Below the pieces are notes generated by a model. The model ran no database searches, was not told the origin of the DNA, and saw only the letters and a program-made list of their open reading frames with translations. Below, piece by piece: positions 32,409-35,131 of a stretch of 35,131 nucleotides of DNA. How positions within the stretch are numbered: position 1 is the first letter of the stretch; the number at the start of each line of letters is the position of its first letter. This stretch comes from Oscillospiraceae bacterium. GTDB taxonomy: Bacteria; Bacillota; Clostridia; Oscillospirales; Oscillospiraceae. The position numbers and the translations under genes were made by a program. The stretch covers positions 1-35,131 of the forward strand of contig SVLB01000029.1 of assembly GCA_015068135.1 (NCBI GenBank), written 5' to 3'.

Positions 32409-32426
32409 GTGGGGGCTTGCCCCCAC
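32409..32426. repeat. GTGGGGGC palindrome
   Basis: GTGGGGGC-TT-GCCCCCAC, preceded by CGTAGGG; a member of the GTAGGG palindrome family just after the RCC1-like gene. Confidence 0.6.
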
Positions 32427-32433
32427 CGCAACA

Positions 32434-32593
32434 CGCAGATATTGGAGATAATGAAGATACTGGAGATATTAAAGATAGGATCGGGATGGGGCCCCGTCCC
32501 GCTTTGCGAAGCGCAATATCTTCAATATCTCAATATCCCAATATCCCAATATCCCAATATCTAAAAAATGGCGTGACCGATTTGGTCACGCCA
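32434..32593. repeat. AATATC short-period repeat element, left boundary of the Ltp cassette
   Basis: The left half has AGATAT/AGATAC units in plus orientation (32434-32476), then GGGGCCCC and GCTTTGCGAAGC palindromes. The right half has tandem AATATCCC units of 8 nt (32515-32562) and a terminator hairpin. The segment 32504-32593 recurs as a direct repeat at 34202-34275, with two 8-nt units fewer there. Confidence 0.75.
32569..32593. terminator. Bidirectional terminator (RCC1 gene / XRE gene)
   Basis: Stem TGGCGTGACC / GGTCACGCCA with loop GATTT; A6 before and TTTT after, so it can stop transcription both ways. The 25 bases are the exact reverse complement of 34251-34275. Confidence 0.85.
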
Positions 32594-32596
32594 CTT

Positions 32597-32842
32597 TTAA
32601 CATTCGCCGTTATCTTCTATACAAAAGATTTCTTCGTAGCTTGTGTGGAGGATCTTACGAAGCAGTATGATCTCGTCCGGATACAGATGCCGTTGCCCTA
32701 CTTCAATTTTAGCAATGGCACTTCGGGTCACATCGCAGCCTGCAAGCTGCATTTTGGCAGATACCTGCTCCTGGGTCATTTTGGCCCGTTCCCGTAAAAA
32801 ACGGATGTTGCGACCAATGCGCCGTTCGATATATTCATTCAT
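32597..32842 (-). CDS. XRE family HTH regulator
   Basis: 81 residues from ATG 32842: a single HTH domain, IGRNIRFLRERAKMTQEQVSAKM with RSAIAKIEVGQRHLYPDE, then LRKILHTSYEEIF. This is the SinR/Xre-like fold with no second domain. An AGAGG about 10 bp upstream is the RBS. It is divergent from the Ltp lipoprotein gene, and a 20-bp dyad between them could be its operator. Cys and Ile-rich codon usage and lower GC than the flanking genes suggest transfer together with that neighbour. A longer reading to 32953 would run through the divergent promoter region and is rejected. Confidence 0.87.
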   Translation of the reverse strand: MNEYIERRIGRNIRFLRERAKMTQEQVSAKMQLAGCDVTRSAIAKIEVGQRHLYPDEIILLRKILHTSYEEIFCIEDNGEC

Positions 32843-32882
32843 GGCCACACCACCTCTTTGCACCTGTTTGGGAACATTTTCC

Positions 32883-32911
32883 TTGACTTGATTATAATCA
32901 CTTGTTACAAT
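32883..32911 (+). promoter_or_regulatory. Promoter of the Ltp lipoprotein gene
   Basis: TTGACT (32883-32888), 17-bp spacer, TACAAT (32906-32911). A minus-strand TATAAT at 32896-32891, inside the spacer, may serve the XRE gene, so the two promoters overlap. Confidence 0.75.
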
Positions 32912-32915
32912 ATGC

Positions 32916-32935
32916 TTGCACCCATATAAGTGCAA
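32916..32935. promoter_or_regulatory. Candidate operator between the XRE and lipoprotein genes
   Basis: TTGCAC (32916-32921), 8-bp spacer, GTGCAA (32930-32935): a 20-bp dyad at the predicted transcription start of the lipoprotein gene, and upstream of the XRE gene. It is a plausible XRE-binding site; this is inference. Confidence 0.5.
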
Positions 32936-32966
32936 CAATATAATTATTTTCAAGGCGGTGGAAAGA

Positions 32967-33989
32967 ATGAAAAAATTGATTTGGAGTATTATGGTTGGTA
33001 TTGCGTTGCTTGCATTGAGCGGATGCGGTCACAGCCATAATTGGCAAGAGGCAAATTGTGTATCTTCGAAACTGTGTTTAGAATGCGGTGAGACCCAAGG
33101 AACGCCAACTGCCCATATTTGGCAGGATGCAACCTGCAGAACGCCAAAGACTTGTAAATACTGCGGTGAAACAGACGGTGCGCCATTAGAGCATATTTGG
33201 AAGGCGGCAACCTGCACATCAGCAAAGATGTGCGCAGATTGTGAAACAACGGAAGGTGTGCCTTTAGCCCATGAGTGGCAGGAAGCCTCCTGTACGGATC
33301 CTATGTTATGTAAACTATGCGGAAAGACAGAGGGGAATGCAAAGGGGCATACTGTCACTGAGTACAAGGAAGAACAAGTGCAAACCTGCGGACAGGATGG
33401 CGTTTCTTCTGGTGTTTGTACAGTTTGTAATCAAAGGATCGTTCATCGGGAGCCGGCGACAAATCAGCACAAAATCAGCAATTGGCTTACGACCAAAGAA
33501 GCGACTTGTACACAGAAGGGAACGCAGGAAGGGGTCTGCGGAGTATGCGGAGAGAAACAGCAGCAGAGCTTGGAAATGCTTGCCCATACAGATGATGAAA
33601 CATGGGTGATTCTTTCTATGCCCGGTGTATTTTCCGAAGGAAAGAAAGCCACACATTGCATCTATTGCAAAAAAACAATGGAAACGGTTTCTTTTTCTCT
33701 CTCCAAAGAGGAGGAAAATGCGATCAAGTCTGCGCAAAGCTATTTGTCGTTTATGTCGTTTTCCCGTAAGGGTTTGATCGAACAATTGGAATATGAGGGC
33801 TTCAGTACGGAAGTGTCCACTTTTGCGGTGGATAGTTTGGGGGCAAACTGGAAAGAACAAGCGGCAAAATCTGCAAAAGAGTATTTGGACCTTATGTCCT
33901 TTTCGCGCTCTGGCTTGATTGACCAGCTGATCTACGAAGGCTTTACCAGAGAGGAAGCGGAATATGGCGTGACTGCTGCGGGGTATTGA
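32967..33989 (+). CDS. Lipoprotein with Cys/His repeats and two Ltp domains
   Basis: 340 residues from ATG 32967 (GGTGGA 6 bp upstream). Signal peptide with lipobox LALSGC, C20. Next come four repeats of about 26 residues with pattern HxWx4Cx5Cx2C (for example HIWQDATCRTPKTCKYCG), then two more CxxC pairs, so a chain of zinc-ribbon-like modules on the cell surface. The C-terminal 80 residues have two copies of SAQSYLSFMSFSRKGLIEQL / SAKEYLDLMSFSRSGLIDQL, each followed by a YEGF segment: the Ltp repeat, found in phage TP-J34 Ltp and many Firmicutes lipoproteins. Ltp of TP-J34 blocks DNA injection of superinfecting phage. The low GC stands out against the neighbours. A role in phage exclusion is possible but unproven. 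Confidence 0.85.
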   Translation: MKKLIWSIMVGIALLALSGCGHSHNWQEANCVSSKLCLECGETQGTPTAHIWQDATCRTPKTCKYCGETDGAPLEHIWKAATCTSAKMCADCETTEGVPLAHEWQEASCTDPMLCKLCGKTEGNAKGHTVTEYKEEQVQTCGQDGVSSGVCTVCNQRIVHREPATNQHKISNWLTTKEATCTQKGTQEGVCGVCGEKQQQSLEMLAHTDDETWVILSMPGVFSEGKKATHCIYCKKTMETVSFSLSKEEENAIKSAQSYLSFMSFSRKGLIEQLEYEGFSTEVSTFAVDSLGANWKEQAAKSAKEYLDLMSFSRSGLIDQLIYEGFTREEAEYGVTAAGY

Positions 33990-34023
33990 TATTTCGCTGT
34001 GAATATTTCCTCCAATATCTAAA

Positions 34024-34056
34024 AAATGACGTAGCCGGTTTTCGGCTACGTCATTT
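34024..34056 (+). terminator. Terminator of the lipoprotein gene
   Basis: A 14-bp perfect stem AAATGACGTAGCCG (34024-34037) / CGGCTACGTCATTT (34043-34056) around loop GTTTT. It is preceded by CCAATATCTAAAAAATG, the same lead-in as the two other hairpins of this region. Confidence 0.85.
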
Positions 34057-34091
34057 TGGTTGTCGATATGTTTGCTGTGCAAACCCGATAT

Positions 34092-34174
34092 GCAAGCGAT
34101 CCGCATAGAGATCGCTTGCGATAAGCCTCCCTCATTAGTGGGAGCTGTGTTTGCGGCGGGGTCATGACCCCGCC
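34092..34174. repeat. Cluster of three palindromes
   Basis: Hairpin GCAAGCGATC (34092-34101) / GATCGCTTGC (34110-34119), then AAGCCTCCCTCATTAGTGGG (a CTCCC-family fragment, 34123-34142), then the perfect palindrome GGCGGGGTCATGACCCCGCC (34155-34174). The 34057-34201 stretch holds nothing coding. Confidence 0.65.
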
Positions 34175-34201
34175 CTACGAATCTTGCCAAACCTTGTAGC
34201 C

Positions 34202-34275
34202 TTGCGAAGCGCAATATCTTCAATATCTTAATATCCCAATATCTAAAAAATGGCGTGACCAAATCGGTCACGCCA
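34202..34275. repeat. Right copy of the cassette direct repeat
   Basis: It starts TTGCGAAGCGCAATATC, carries AATATCCC units and ends with the TGGCGTGACC hairpin. It is a direct repeat of 32504-32593, the differences being two missing 8-nt units, a few base changes and an inverted hairpin loop. Confidence 0.75.
34251..34275. terminator. Terminator of pckA (minus) within the repeat
   Basis: On the minus strand the stem TGGCGTGACC / GGTCACGCCA is followed by six T; it lies 18 bp after the pckA stop. Confidence 0.85.
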
Positions 34276-34293
34276 TTTTATCAATATCTTAGC

Positions 34294-35131
<838 letters not shown>

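Noticed and set aside
32515..32562. Tandem AATATCCC units as a CRISPR array
   Set aside because: The period is 8 nt with no spacers and there are no cas genes; it is a simple repeat.

Overview
This is a GC-rich Gram-positive chromosome segment, most likely from a gut Clostridium-group bacterium (Oscillospiraceae/Ruminococcaceae-like). Supporting evidence: strong AGGAGG ribosome sites, TTGACA/TATAAT promoters, the hrcA-grpE-dnaK-dnaJ order with a CIRCE operator, a PdaA-type spore-cortex deacetylase, SPII lipoproteins and several intergenic palindromic repeat families. No rRNA, tRNA, CRISPR array or complete IS element was seen. The taxonomic placement is an inference from gene content and style; no marker gene was compared.

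Layout. 1-2.7 kb (minus): a glycogen branching enzyme cut by the left edge, translationally coupled behind a cysteine-desulfidase-like Fe-S enzyme. 2.85-11.8 kb (plus): a U32 family Fe-S protein, then maf-mreC-mreD-PBP2 (cell elongation; no mreB here), a CapA-like phosphoesterase and an M20 amidohydrolase. 12-13.5 kb: a secreted neutral-ceramidase-like lipoprotein. 13.6-15.2 kb (minus): pdaA and an AraC regulator. 15.4-19.4 kb (plus): an overlapping operon of ROK sugar kinase, SIS sugar-phosphate protein and GH38 alpha-mannosidase, probably for mannoside salvage under the divergent AraC protein.

19.5-25.5 kb is the accessory part: repeat elements, a divergent pair of zinc-ribbon proteins, a stand-alone reverse transcriptase (YSDD) preceded by a structured non-coding segment closed by an 18-nt inverted repeat, a vWA protein whose promoter and RBS lie in a large dyad, and an operon of a small membrane exporter-like protein, a HIT hydrolase and a macro domain-HTH protein. 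25.6-30.7 kb is the heat-shock operon, interrupted between dnaK and dnaJ by a palindromic element. 30.8-32.4 kb carries dCMP deaminase and a membrane-anchored seven-blade RCC1-like protein. 32.5-34.3 kb is a low-GC cassette (XRE regulator plus lipoprotein with Ltp phage-exclusion-type repeats) bounded by long direct repeats. The right edge holds the 3' part of pckA (minus).

The best candidate for something undescribed is the reverse transcriptase with its upstream inverted-repeat-bounded RNA (21377-22736). Its layout resembles retron or DRT2-type systems, but the RT does not show classical retron signatures. Second is the repeat-flanked XRE/Ltp cassette. All family assignments come from reading motifs; no database search was possible.
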